From Azovibrio restrictus DSM 23866 (lineage in GTDB: Bacteria > Pseudomonadota > Gammaproteobacteria > Burkholderiales > Rhodocyclaceae): a stretch of DNA of 64,000 nt. Position numbers and translations under genes: made by a program. Every line of letters begins with the position of its first letter. Within the stretch, counting starts at the first letter, position 1. The notes beneath the pieces are model-generated. The model did not search any database. It saw only the letters and a list, made by a program, of their open reading frames with translations, and was not told the origin of the DNA. Location of the stretch: the NCBI RefSeq assembly GCF_000429665.1, contig NZ_AUCH01000003.1, positions 186,001 through 250,000 of the forward strand, given 5' to 3'. Below are positions 1 to 11,386 of the stretch, in pieces.

Positions 1-2
1 AC

Positions 3-593
3 AAAGCCCCCATCGCCCTGGTCACCATCGTCGGGGTGATGCTGCTGGCCGCCTTCGACGTGATGCCTATCGAAGGGCTGTCCATCATCGGCGCCGTCCT
101 GGTGGTGGCTACCGGCTGCATCCGCGCCGACGAGGCCTACAAGGCCATCGAATGGCCCATCCTGACCCTGATTTTCGGGATGCTGGCCGTCAGCATCGCC
201 ATGCACGATTCCGGTCTGGATCAGCTCATGGCCAACCAGCTGGTGGGCCTGGGCCAGGGCCTTTCCCCCTGGCTCATGCTCTCCCTGGTGATCCTGCTCA
301 CCTCCATCGCCACCGAGTTCATCAGCAACAACGCCGTGGCCGTGCTGTTCACCCCGGTGGTGATCGGCGTGGCCCAGCAGCTGGGCGTGGATCCCCGGCC
401 CTTCGTGGTGGGCGTCATGTTCGCCGCCAGCTGCAGCTTTGCCACCCCCATCGGCTACCAGACCAATACCCTGGTCTATAGCGCCGGCAACTACCGCTTT
501 GCCGACTTCGCCCGCATGGGCATCCCGCTGAACATCATCACCTGGCTGGCAGCGAGCCTCCTGATCCCCCTGTTCTGGCCGCTGCAGCCCTGA
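3..593 (+). CDS. SLC13/DASS-type sodium:anion permease, C-terminal part
   Basis: The gene enters from the left edge of the window; only about the last 196 codons are present, read in the frame that starts at base 3. The fragment is very hydrophobic with at least four membrane segments and holds the motif SNNAVAVLFTPV, typical of the second half of SLC13/citrate-type permeases, where Asn and Thr of the SNT-like loop bind sodium and a carboxylate or other anion. A later glycine- and threonine-rich stretch (FATPIGYQTNTLVY) is also characteristic of the family, which in bacteria often carries TrkA-C domains in the missing N-terminal half. The substrate cannot be told from this piece. The gene is followed directly by a strong hairpin, so it ends its transcription unit. 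Confidence 0.85.
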   Translation, partial: KAPIALVTIVGVMLLAAFDVMPIEGLSIIGAVLVVATGCIRADEAYKAIEWPILTLIFGMLAVSIAMHDSGLDQLMANQLVGLGQGLSPWLMLSLVILLTSIATEFISNNAVAVLFTPVVIGVAQQLGVDPRPFVVGVMFAASCSFATPIGYQTNTLVYSAGNYRFADFARMGIPLNIITWLAASLLIPLFWPLQP

Positions 594-610
594 ACCAGGT
601 CCACGGAAAA

Positions 611-635
611 GGCCCCTCCGCGGAGGGGCCTTGTG
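611..635. terminator. Hairpin terminator between convergent permease gene and pccA
   Basis: Perfect inverted repeat GGCCCCTCCG / CGGAGGGGCC at 611-630, preceded by four A and followed by TT. It lies between the stop codons of two convergent genes, so it probably serves both strands, although the T-run is short. Confidence 0.75.
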
Positions 636-684
636 CATGGGGCAGGGGGCGGGCACCTGTCGATGCCCGCCGGCTTGCGGCAGC

Positions 685-2676
685 TTATTCGAACTCGATG
701 ATGACCTGATCCACGGACAGGCTTTCACCGGCAGCGGCGGAGATCTTCTTGACCTTGCAGTCCTGGTCGGCCTTGAGGATGTTTTCCATCTTCATGGCTT
801 CGATGACGGCCAGCTTCTCGCCCGCCTTCACTTCCTGACCCACGGCCACGGCCACTTCGCGCAGCAGGCCGGGCATGGGGGAAAGCAGGAACTTGGACAG
901 GTCGGGAGCCTGTTTCTCGGGCATCATGGCCAGCAGCTCGGCGGCACGGGCGGACATCACCATCATGTCGGCGCGGGTGCCCCAGTGGAACAGCTGGTAG
1001 GTCATGCGGTGCCGTTCCACCTGCAGGGTGAAGGGCTCGCCGTTGCAGGTGCCGTTGAACAGGGACTGCCCCAGGCGCCAGCTGGAGAGGAGCTCGTACT
1101 TCTCGCCGTTGTACTCCACCAGATAACCGCCTTCGATGGGCTTGGCCACCACGGGGAAACGCTCGTTGTTGCGGATCACCACCCACTCGTCACCCACCTG
1201 GCGCTCGTGGCCGGGCAGCTGGCCGGAGACCTTGGCCGCCCGGTCGATGTAGGAGCGATGCACGTAGGCGGCCACGGAGATCAGCAGGGCCGGATCATCG
1301 TGGGGCACCATGGAGGCATCAAAGCCGTTCGGGTATTCCTTGGCAATGAAGCTGGTATCGAAGATCCCGGACTGGAAGCGCGGATGCTGCATCAGCGCGG
1401 CCTGGAACGGGATGTTGGAGCTGATGCCGCGGATCACGAAGGCGTTCAGGGCATCACGCATGCGGGAGATGGCCTGTTCCCGGGTGGAACCGTGCACGAT
1501 CAGCTTGGCGATCATGGAGTCGTAGAACATGGAGATTTCGCCGCCGTCGTAGACGCCGGTATCCACACGCACCTGGCCCGGAGCTTCTTCCGGCGGCTGG
1601 AACTTCACCAGACGACCGGTAGACGGCAGGAAGCCGCGGAAGGGGTCTTCGGCGTTGATCCGGCATTCCATGGACCAGCCGTTGATCTTCACATCGGCCT
1701 GGGTCAGGGGCAGCTTCTCGCCGTAGGCGACGCGGATCATCTGTTCCACCAGGTCGAGGCCGGTGATCAGTTCGGTGACCGGGTGCTCCACCTGCAGGCG
1801 GGTGTTCATTTCCAGGAAGTAGAACTCCTTGGTCGCGCCGGAAACGACGAATTCGACCGTACCGGCGGATTCGTAATTCACGGCCCGGGCCAGGGCCACG
1901 GCCTGTTCGCCCATGGCCTTGCGCATTTCCGCATCAACGAAGGGGCTCGGCGCCTCTTCGATGACCTTCTGGTGCCGGCGCTGGATGGAGCAGTCGCGCT
2001 CGTTCAGGTACACGTAGTTGCCGTGGGAGTCGCCCAGCACCTGGATTTCGATGTGACGGGGTTCCAGCACGTACTTTTCGATGAAGACGCGGTCGTCACC
2101 GAAGGAGTTACGGGCCTCATTGACGCAGGAGGAGAAGCCTTCGTGGGCTTCGGCGTCGTTGTAGGCGACGCGCAGGCCCTTGCCGCCGCCGCCGGCGGAG
2201 GCCTTGATCATCACCGGGTAGCCGATCTTCTTGGCGATCTCGACGGCTTCGTCGGGACCGGCGATGGCATCGTTGTAGCCGGGGATGGTGTTGACCTTGG
2301 CTTCGATGGCCAGCTTCTTGGACTCGATCTTGTCGCCCATCTTGGCGATGGAGTAGTGCTTGGGACCGATGAACTTGATGCCCTGCTCTTCCAGGCGGCG
2401 GGAGAACTCGGCGTTCTCGGAGAGGAAGCCGTAGCCGGGGTGCACAGCCTCAGCGCCGGTTTGCTTGCAGGCGGCGATGATCTTGTCGGCAACCAGGTAG
2501 GACTCCTTGGAAGCGGCCGGCCCGATGCAGACGGCTTCGTCGGCCATCTCCACGAACAGGGCGTCCTTGTCGGCCTCGGAGTAGACGGCGACGGTCTTGA
2601 TGCCCATCTTGCGGGCGGTCTTGATGACACGGCAGGCAATCTCGCCGCGGTTTGCAATCAGAATCTTTTTAAACAT
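685..2676 (-). CDS. pccA: Propionyl-CoA (acyl-CoA) carboxylase, biotin-carrying alpha subunit
   Basis: 663 aa. The N-terminal ~450 residues form a biotin carboxylase (ATP-grasp) domain opening with KKILIANRGEIACR and holding the glycine-rich ATP loop KASAGGGGKGLR and the EMNTRLQVEHPVTE signature. The C-terminus is a biotinyl domain with EAMKMEN, Lys629 being the predicted biotin attachment site. The enzyme carboxylates its covalently bound biotin with ATP and bicarbonate; PccB then transfers the carboxyl to propionyl-CoA, giving methylmalonyl-CoA. Length and domain order fit the PccA/MccA/AccA3 type rather than the short AccC. Propionyl-CoA specificity is inferred from the adjoining pccB, meaB and mutase. 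A GAGAGG ribosome site precedes the ATG, and pccB lies ~100 bp upstream. Confidence 0.93.
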   Translation of the reverse strand: MFKKILIANRGEIACRVIKTARKMGIKTVAVYSEADKDALFVEMADEAVCIGPAASKESYLVADKIIAACKQTGAEAVHPGYGFLSENAEFSRRLEEQGIKFIGPKHYSIAKMGDKIESKKLAIEAKVNTIPGYNDAIAGPDEAVEIAKKIGYPVMIKASAGGGGKGLRVAYNDAEAHEGFSSCVNEARNSFGDDRVFIEKYVLEPRHIEIQVLGDSHGNYVYLNERDCSIQRRHQKVIEEAPSPFVDAEMRKAMGEQAVALARAVNYESAGTVEFVVSGATKEFYFLEMNTRLQVEHPVTELITGLDLVEQMIRVAYGEKLPLTQADVKINGWSMECRINAEDPFRGFLPSTGRLVKFQPPEEAPGQVRVDTGVYDGGEISMFYDSMIAKLIVHGSTREQAISRMRDALNAFVIRGISSNIPFQAALMQHPRFQSGIFDTSFIAKEYPNGFDASMVPHDDPALLISVAAYVHRSYIDRAAKVSGQLPGHERQVGDEWVVIRNNERFPVVAKPIEGGYLVEYNGEKYELLSSWRLGQSLFNGTCNGEPFTLQVERHRMTYQLFHWGTRADMMVMSARAAELLAMMPEKQAPDLSKFLLSPMPGLLREVAVAVGQEVKAGEKLAVIEAMKMENILKADQDCKVKKISAAAGESLSVDQVIIEFE

Positions 2677-2687
2677 ATGGGAAACCT

Positions 2688-2720
2688 CTCACCACAGAGA
2701 CACAGAGGCACAGAGAGAAG
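2688..2720. repeat. Low-complexity ACCACAGAGACACAGAGG-type repeat in the pccB-pccA gap
   Basis: A purine/pyrimidine-biased stretch built from CACAGAG units sits just upstream of the pccA ribosome binding site. Sequences of this style occur as interspersed intergenic copies in many proteobacterial genomes, from general knowledge; only one copy is seen in this window. Confidence 0.5.
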
Positions 2721-2779
2721 CAGATGAACAAGGCTGTTCTCCGTATCCCGGTGCCACCGTGGTTAATGGAATTCATGTA

Positions 2780-4315
<1,536 letters not shown>

Positions 4316-4329
4316 GTAGGAATCTCCTT

Positions 4330-5355
4330 CTAAAAGTCGGATTCGGGATTCAGATGTTTGAGCAGCCCATAGGCTGCGGCTGCGGGTGTCACTCGTCCGG
4401 ATGCCACCTCCTGGGTGAGTCCGGGCAGGGCATCCTTCACGGCAGGATGGCGCCGGAAATACTGATTCAGACCGGAATGGATCAACTGCCACATCCAGTC
4501 CACCGCCTGACGGCGGCGTTTGTCCGCGAATTCCCCGGTGGGTGTCAGGGCATCCCGGTACTTCAGCACCTGGGCCCAGAAGGCATCGATGCCTTCCTGC
4601 TTCAGGGCACTGATGGTCACCACCGAGGGGGACCAGTTGGGTGAGGCGGGGCGCAGCATGTGCAGGGCGTTGTTCCACTGGGCCCGCACCACCTGGGCCG
4701 CCCGGGGATCGATGTCGGCCTTGTTGATCACCACCAGGTCGGCGATCTCGACGATGCCTTTCTTGATGGCCTGCAGGTCGTCACCCGCATTGGGCAGCTG
4801 CAGCAGCACGAACATGTCCACCATGCCCGCTACCGTGGTCTCGCTTTGTCCCACCCCCACGGTCTCGACGATGATCACGTCGAAACCGGCGGCCTCGCAG
4901 AGCAGCATGGCCTCCCGGGTCTTCTCGGCCACGCCGCCCAGGCTGCCGGCGGAGGGGCTGGGGCGGATGAAGGCTTCTTCCCGCTGGCACAGGGTCTCCA
5001 TGCGGGTCTTGTCGCCCAGGATGGAGCCGCCGGTAACGGAGGAAGACGGGTCCACGGCCAGCACCGCCAGCTTGTGCCCCTGATCGATCAGGTAATTGCC
5101 CAGGGCCTCGATGAAGGTGGACTTGCCCGCCCCGGGCACTCCGGAGATGCCTAGGCGAATGGCCCGGCCCGTGCTGGGCAGCAAGGTGCCCAGCACCTGC
5201 TGGGCCCGTTCCTGATGATCCAGGCGGGTGGATTCGATCAGGGTGATGGCCTTGGCCAGCGCCCGGCGCTGGCCCGCCAGCACCCCATCCACCAGGGCCC
5301 GGTCAGGAGCGGCCAGCTCCTGCTGGCGGGCCTGGAAGGCGTCCGACATCTGCAT
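4330..5355 (-). CDS. meaB: Methylmalonyl-CoA mutase-associated GTPase MeaB
   Basis: 341 aa G3E-family P-loop GTPase. The Walker A motif GVPGAGKST is at residues 72-80, followed by DPSSSVTGGSILGDKTRM, the DVIIVETVGVGQSE switch region and the base-recognition motif NKAD. MeaB (formerly ArgK) is a chaperone of methylmalonyl-CoA mutase: it gates loading of adenosylcobalamin and protects or reactivates the enzyme. It lies 9 bp after the mutase gene and 14 bp before pccB, which supports this role over a generic hypB/ureG-like GTPase. A second possible ATG lies two codons downstream (MSDAFQ); neither has a strong ribosome site. Confidence 0.95.
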   Translation of the reverse strand: MQMSDAFQARQQELAAPDRALVDGVLAGQRRALAKAITLIESTRLDHQERAQQVLGTLLPSTGRAIRLGISGVPGAGKSTFIEALGNYLIDQGHKLAVLAVDPSSSVTGGSILGDKTRMETLCQREEAFIRPSPSAGSLGGVAEKTREAMLLCEAAGFDVIIVETVGVGQSETTVAGMVDMFVLLQLPNAGDDLQAIKKGIVEIADLVVINKADIDPRAAQVVRAQWNNALHMLRPASPNWSPSVVTISALKQEGIDAFWAQVLKYRDALTPTGEFADKRRRQAVDWMWQLIHSGLNQYFRRHPAVKDALPGLTQEVASGRVTPAAAAYGLLKHLNPESDF

Positions 5356-5364
5356 GGCCAGGAC

Positions 5365-7515
<2,151 letters not shown>

Positions 7516-7608
7516 GGTCGCCTCTCGCAGTCTGGTATCCATTTCTCAGTCGATTTTTTGGCCAAGTCACGGCAAAATCCGTGCTTCCACGCTTGCGCGC
7601 CCAAAAAG

Positions 7609-7657
7609 TTGACATCTTAGCCGGTGGATAATACTTTATTCATAATTATGAATGCAA
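7609..7657. promoter_or_regulatory. Divergent scpA/gntR promoter region with 16-bp palindromic operator
   Basis: Positions 7638-7653 are a perfect palindrome, ATTCATAATTATGAAT. On the minus strand it lies within the spacer of a plausible scpA promoter: -35 TTGCAT (7657-7652), 17-bp spacer, -10 TATTAT (7634-7629). On the plus strand a TTGACA at 7609-7614 with TACTTT 17 bp later would start transcription near the palindrome, toward the GntR regulator gene. An operator here could repress the mutase genes and autoregulate the regulator. Promoter and operator roles are inference from sequence. Confidence 0.6.
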
Positions 7658-7688
7658 GCGGCCCAGTGTCATCCGATACCCCGAGAAC

Positions 7689-8363
7689 ATGAGCGCCAGA
7701 ATCGCCCCCACCGCCCTCTACCAGGAAGTCGCCGAGCGCCTGCGCCAGCGCATCTTCGCCCATGAATTGCTGCCGGGCACCTGGGTGGACGAACAGAAGC
7801 TGGCTGAACAATACGGCATTTCCCGCACCCCCCTGCGGGAGGCCCTGAAGGTGCTGGCCTCGGAAGGACTGGTGATTCTCAAGCCCCGGCGGGGCTGTTA
7901 TGTGACTGAGATTTCCCCCCAGGACCTGGACGACATCTTCCCCCTGATCGCCCTGCTCGAAGGCCGCTGCGCCGCCGAAGCGGTGGCCAAGATGACTCCG
8001 GCTGACCTGGAGCAGCTGACCGCCATCCATGAACGCCTGGAACTCAGCGCCCGGGAAGAACGGATCGCTGATTTCTTCGAAGCCAACCAGGAATTCCACA
8101 AAACCATACAGGAGCTGGCCAACAACCGCTGGCTGCTGCAGGTGATCCAGGACCTGCGCAAGGTGCTGAAGCTTTCCCGCCTGCATTCCCTGTCCCTGGA
8201 AGGCCGCCTGCAACAATCCCTGGAAGAACACCGGACCATCCTGGCCGCCCTCAAGGCGGGCGATGCCCCCCGGGTGGAAAAAGCCATGCACGACCACCTG
8301 CTTTCCGGCCGGGAGGCCCTGGCCAGAATGCAGGAGCACCAGGCCGCCACCAAGGCCGCCTGA
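7689..8363 (+). CDS. GntR-family transcriptional regulator, FCD (FadR) subfamily
   Basis: 224 aa. Residues ~10-75 form a winged helix-turn-helix with WVDEQKLAEQYGISRTPLREALKV, the GntR signature. Residues ~85-215 are an all-helical FCD ligand-binding domain with the expected metal or ligand residues in FHKTIQ, EEHRTILAAL and MHDHL. FCD regulators sense small carboxylates or acyl compounds. The gene is divergent from scpA-meaB-pccBA across 173 bp that hold a perfect palindrome, so it is the probable regulator of the propionyl-CoA block. A copy of the palindrome core in the actP promoter suggests a second target. Effector unknown. The gene ends at a shared bidirectional terminator. Confidence 0.9.
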   Translation: MSARIAPTALYQEVAERLRQRIFAHELLPGTWVDEQKLAEQYGISRTPLREALKVLASEGLVILKPRRGCYVTEISPQDLDDIFPLIALLEGRCAAEAVAKMTPADLEQLTAIHERLELSAREERIADFFEANQEFHKTIQELANNRWLLQVIQDLRKVLKLSRLHSLSLEGRLQQSLEEHRTILAALKAGDAPRVEKAMHDHLLSGREALARMQEHQAATKAA

Positions 8364-8390
8364 GGCTCAGGCCCGCCGCTTTCCCCCAAC

Positions 8391-8425
8391 AAAAAACCCC
8401 GGCGGAAATCCCGCCGGGGTTTTTT
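8391..8425. terminator. Bidirectional intrinsic terminator between gntR and actP
   Basis: A-run, stem CCCCGGCGG / CCGCCGGGG with a short loop, and T-run (TTTTTT). It lies between convergent stop codons and has the features of a strong factor-independent terminator on both strands. Confidence 0.92.
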
Positions 8426-8442
8426 CTGGCATTGAACCGAAA

Positions 8443-10107
8443 TCAGTGGGCCGCTGCGCCTGCCGCACCGTAGCCGGTCTGGGCCCGGACGAACTGATCC
8501 TCGAAGGCTTCCATCTCGGCCTGAGCCTGGGCGCTGCCATCCATCTTGGACACCAGCCAGGCGGCCAGGAAGGCCATGGGCATGGCGAAGATGGCGGGCT
8601 GTTCATAGGGGAACAGGGGCGCAGGGTTGCCCAGCACGTTCACCCATACGGACTTGGAACACACCACCAGCAGCACGGCGGAAATCAGGCCCGCATAACC
8701 GCCGGCCAGCGCGCCCTTGGTGGTCAGCCCCTTCCAGTACATGGACAGGATCAGCACCGGGAAATTGGCGGCGGCGGCGATACCGAAGGCCAGACCCACC
8801 ATGAAGGCCACGTTCTGCTTTTCGAACAGGATGCCCAGGCCGATGGCGACAATGCCCAGGCCGATGGTGGCGATCTTGGAAACCCGCATTTCCGAGGCTT
8901 CGGTGGCACTGCCCTTCTTGATCACCCGGGCGTACAGGTCATGGGAGATGGCGGACGCACCCGCCAGGGCCAGACCGGACACCACGGCCAGAATGGTGGC
9001 GAAGGCCACGGCCGCCAGGAAGCCGAGCAGCATGTTGCCGCCCACGGCCTTGGCCAGGTGCATCACCACCATGTTGCCGCCGCCGATCAGCTTGCCACCC
9101 ACGACGCCACCCTCGAAGAACTCGGGGTTCTGGCCCACGATCAGGATGGCAGCCAGGCCCATCAGGAAGATCACGTTGAAGAAGTAACCCACGAAACCGG
9201 AAGCGTAGAGCACGGACTTGCGCGCCTCCTTGGCGTCGGTCACGGTGAAGAAACGCATCAGGATGTGAGGCAGGCCGGCGGTGCCGAACATCAGGCCCAT
9301 GCACAGGGAAATGGCCGTCACCGGATCGGAGAGCAGGTTGCCCGGGGTCATCAGGCTGAAGCCCTTGGCATGCAGCTCCGTGGCTCGTGCCACCAGCTTG
9401 GTGTAGGAGAAATCAAACTGGGACAGGGCCAGCAGCATCACCAGGGTGCCGCCGAACAGCAGCATGCAGGCCTTGATGATCTGCACCCAGGTGGTGGCGA
9501 TCATGCCGCCAAAAGTCACGTACACCATCATCAGGGCGCCCACGGCGATCACGGCGATGTTGTAGTCGAGGCCGAACAGCAGCTTGATCAGCTGGCCGGC
9601 CCCCACCATCTGGGCGATCAGGTAGAAGCACACCACGGTCAGGGAGGACACGGCCGCCATGGTCCGCACCTTGCCCTGGTTGAGGCGGTAGGCGGTGATG
9701 TCGGCGAAGGTGAACTTGCCCAGGTTGCGCAGCCGGTCAGCCATCAGGAACAGGATGCAGGGCCAGCCCACGAAGAAGGCCAGCATGTACAGGTAACCGT
9801 CATAGCCCTGGGTGTAGGTCATGGCCGTCAGGCCCAGCAGGGTGGCAGCGGACATGTAGTCGCCGGCAATGGCCAGACCGTTCTGGAAGCCGGTGATGCC
9901 GCCGCCGGCCGTATAGAAGTCGGCAGCCGACTTGGTCCGGCTCGCGGCCCAGTAGGTGATCCCCATGGTCATGGCCACGAACACCAGGAACATGGCGATG
10001 GCGTGCATGTTGAGGGGCTGTTTTTCGGCGGCGCCTTCCATGGCGGGACCCGCATGGGCCAGACCGGAGAGCAGCAGCAGGGACAGGGTCGTCAGGAGAT
10101 GGCGCAT
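8443..10107 (-). CDS. actP: Sodium:solute (cation/acetate) symporter, ActP type
   Basis: 554 aa SSS-family transporter. The start MRHLLTTLSLLLLSG is chosen because it gives a signal-like N-terminus as in ActP and its ATG shares one base with the stop of the upstream DUF485 gene (TGATG). About thirteen membrane segments follow; FYTAGGGITGFQNGLAIAGDYMSAAT is split across the first core helices and matches the ActP pattern closely. In E. coli ActP takes up acetate, glycolate and related short carboxylates with a cation. Proximity to the propionyl-CoA genes and a shared operator core suggest that propionate or acetate is the physiological substrate here; this is inferred. Confidence 0.92.
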   Translation of the reverse strand: MRHLLTTLSLLLLSGLAHAGPAMEGAAEKQPLNMHAIAMFLVFVAMTMGITYWAASRTKSAADFYTAGGGITGFQNGLAIAGDYMSAATLLGLTAMTYTQGYDGYLYMLAFFVGWPCILFLMADRLRNLGKFTFADITAYRLNQGKVRTMAAVSSLTVVCFYLIAQMVGAGQLIKLLFGLDYNIAVIAVGALMMVYVTFGGMIATTWVQIIKACMLLFGGTLVMLLALSQFDFSYTKLVARATELHAKGFSLMTPGNLLSDPVTAISLCMGLMFGTAGLPHILMRFFTVTDAKEARKSVLYASGFVGYFFNVIFLMGLAAILIVGQNPEFFEGGVVGGKLIGGGNMVVMHLAKAVGGNMLLGFLAAVAFATILAVVSGLALAGASAISHDLYARVIKKGSATEASEMRVSKIATIGLGIVAIGLGILFEKQNVAFMVGLAFGIAAAANFPVLILSMYWKGLTTKGALAGGYAGLISAVLLVVCSKSVWVNVLGNPAPLFPYEQPAIFAMPMAFLAAWLVSKMDGSAQAQAEMEAFEDQFVRAQTGYGAAGAAAH

Positions 10108-10427
10108 CACTGGCTCTCCTTCCAGGCAGCCTGGACCACGTCCTGGGAAATGTTGTCGAATTCCCCGTTGGCACGGTGCACGTACATGGCGGTCATCAGC
10201 CAGAAGCAGATGAACATCAGCAGCCCGAAGACGATGCCGACGGTCCACATGGACCCTTCGGCCACCGGCTGGCCAATCAGCTTGGGATTGAAGGCAACGA
10301 CCATCACGAAACCGTAGAACACCAGCACCACGATGGCGGAAAGGGCCCAGGAATAGCGGCTGCGGCGCGCCACCAGTTCCTGGAATTTGGGATTCTCACG
10401 AATCCGCGCGTAAACGGAACTACTCAT
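10107..10427 (-). CDS. yjcH: DUF485 inner-membrane protein (YjcH-like), ActP partner
   Basis: 106 aa, two predicted membrane helices (about residues 27-47 and 60-83), opening MSSSVYARIRENPKFQELVARR, which is the conserved DUF485 N-terminus. Such proteins are encoded directly upstream of actP in many proteobacteria and are thought to assist the symporter; their biochemical function is not settled. AGGGAG precedes the ATG. It is the first gene of a leftward two-gene unit and overlaps actP by one base, so translation is coupled. Confidence 0.92.
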   Translation of the reverse strand: MSSSVYARIRENPKFQELVARRSRYSWALSAIVVLVFYGFVMVVAFNPKLIGQPVAEGSMWTVGIVFGLLMFICFWLMTAMYVHRANGEFDNISQDVVQAAWKESQ

Positions 10428-10513
10428 TGGCTGAACTCCCTATAGTTTTCCGGCCGGTAGGCCGGCTCCTCTCTATCAGCCGTGCGCACCCCATATGCGC
10501 GCAAGGCGTGCAT

Positions 10514-10555
10514 ATTATATCTTATATAAGAATTTTTAATTCATAATTATTAAAG
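10514..10555 (-). promoter_or_regulatory. Promoter of yjcH-actP with operator-like half-site
   Basis: On the minus strand a perfect -10 TATAAT occupies 10519-10514. Upstream of it lie a 12-bp palindrome TCTTATATAAGA (10520-10531) and, around the expected -35, the stretch ATTCATAATTAT at 10539-10550, identical to 12 of the 16 bases of the palindrome at 7638-7653 in the scpA/gntR promoter. The -35 hexamer itself is poor, so an activator or alternative sigma factor may be involved. Confidence 0.55.
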
Positions 10556-10582
10556 AACTTTCCCTATCTTGAATTTTCTCGC

Positions 10583-11374
10583 TCACCAGACCCAGGCCCG
10601 AACCTGGTGTTCCAGACGCCCTCCATCCCCCAGTTCACGCCCTGCGGCCAGCCGCCAGGACCACTGCTCCCCCGGCGCCCCCAGCCGTTCCAGCCAGGAG
10701 GAGTAGTCCATCACCTCCAGGATTCCGGCCGGCCCCAGATGCTCCTGGCGCCCATCCGCCAGCAGGCACCCCCGGGGCGCCAGCCGCCGGAGCCAATCCA
10801 GGTGCCCGCTCAGCAGGCCATCCTGCCAGGCCAGCAGACGGAACTCATCCAGCGCCGGACAGAGGCGTTCGGCCCAGGCCAGAGGCAACAGAGGTAATTG
10901 TGAGAACAGATTCACGGAGGCCACCCAGTCCACCGGCGGCAGCCCGGGCAGCCCCGGCGGCAGGGCAAAGACAGTCGCCAGATCGGCCAGGGAGGCCGAT
11001 CGCCCCAGACCATGCAGCGCCGGCACCAGACCGGTCACATCCCCTTCGAGCAGATGCACATGAGGATAGGCACGGACCCGCTGGCGTACCTCGGGCAGAT
11101 GCACCATATCCACCAGGAGCAGGGTATCGAAACGCCCGGCCAGCGCCGCCAGGGGCACGTCCAGCAACAGGCCGGAGCCGAGGACCAGCCCCGTGCCGCC
11201 ACCAGGACCCGCAGCCCGACAAAGGAGATCCTGGCTACGCGCCAGGTGTGGCGCCCAGTCAGACGCACAGCGGCGGGCCCGGTGGCGCAGGGCGATGGCC
11301 TCGCGCAGGTACCCCAGGCGTCGAGCCTCAGGCAGGCAGGGCGTGGTCAGCCAGGCAAGAAGTTCGGACAGCAG
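10583..11374 (-). CDS. Probable class I SAM-dependent methyltransferase-like protein, unknown substrate
   Basis: About 263 aa if read from a CTG at 11374. The fold signature is GPGGGTGLVLGSGLLLDVPL (glycine-rich loop, residues ~55-75), then FDTLLLVDMVHLPEVRQR, where an acidic residue ends strand 2, and later VDWVASVNLFSQLPLLP, which resembles motif IV. These agree with a Rossmann methyltransferase, but the substrate is not recognisable. There is no ATG, GTG or TTG near the expected N-terminus; a GGAGG six bases before the CTG supports this unusual start, the next in-frame choice being a TTG at 11167 that would remove the SAM loop. It lies in the same reading frame as the TauE-type gene just upstream, separated by that gene's TGA. 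Confidence 0.65.
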   Translation of the reverse strand: MLSELLAWLTTPCLPEARRLGYLREAIALRHRARRCASDWAPHLARSQDLLCRAAGPGGGTGLVLGSGLLLDVPLAALAGRFDTLLLVDMVHLPEVRQRVRAYPHVHLLEGDVTGLVPALHGLGRSASLADLATVFALPPGLPGLPPVDWVASVNLFSQLPLLPLAWAERLCPALDEFRLLAWQDGLLSGHLDWLRRLAPRGCLLADGRQEHLGPAGILEVMDYSSWLERLGAPGEQWSWRLAAGRELGDGGRLEHQVRAWVW

Positions 11375-11386
11375 GACACACCTCCG

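Noticed and set aside
631..2727. A long open frame opposite pccA, with further ones opposite scpA (5215-7620), the GGDEF-EAL gene (22257-23990), btuB/btuC (14462-17299) and pilJ/pilL (60376-63510)
   Set aside because: They are antisense to genes with strong family motifs, have His/Gly/Val/Leu/Gln-rich compositions expected of reversed high-GC codons and show no domain.
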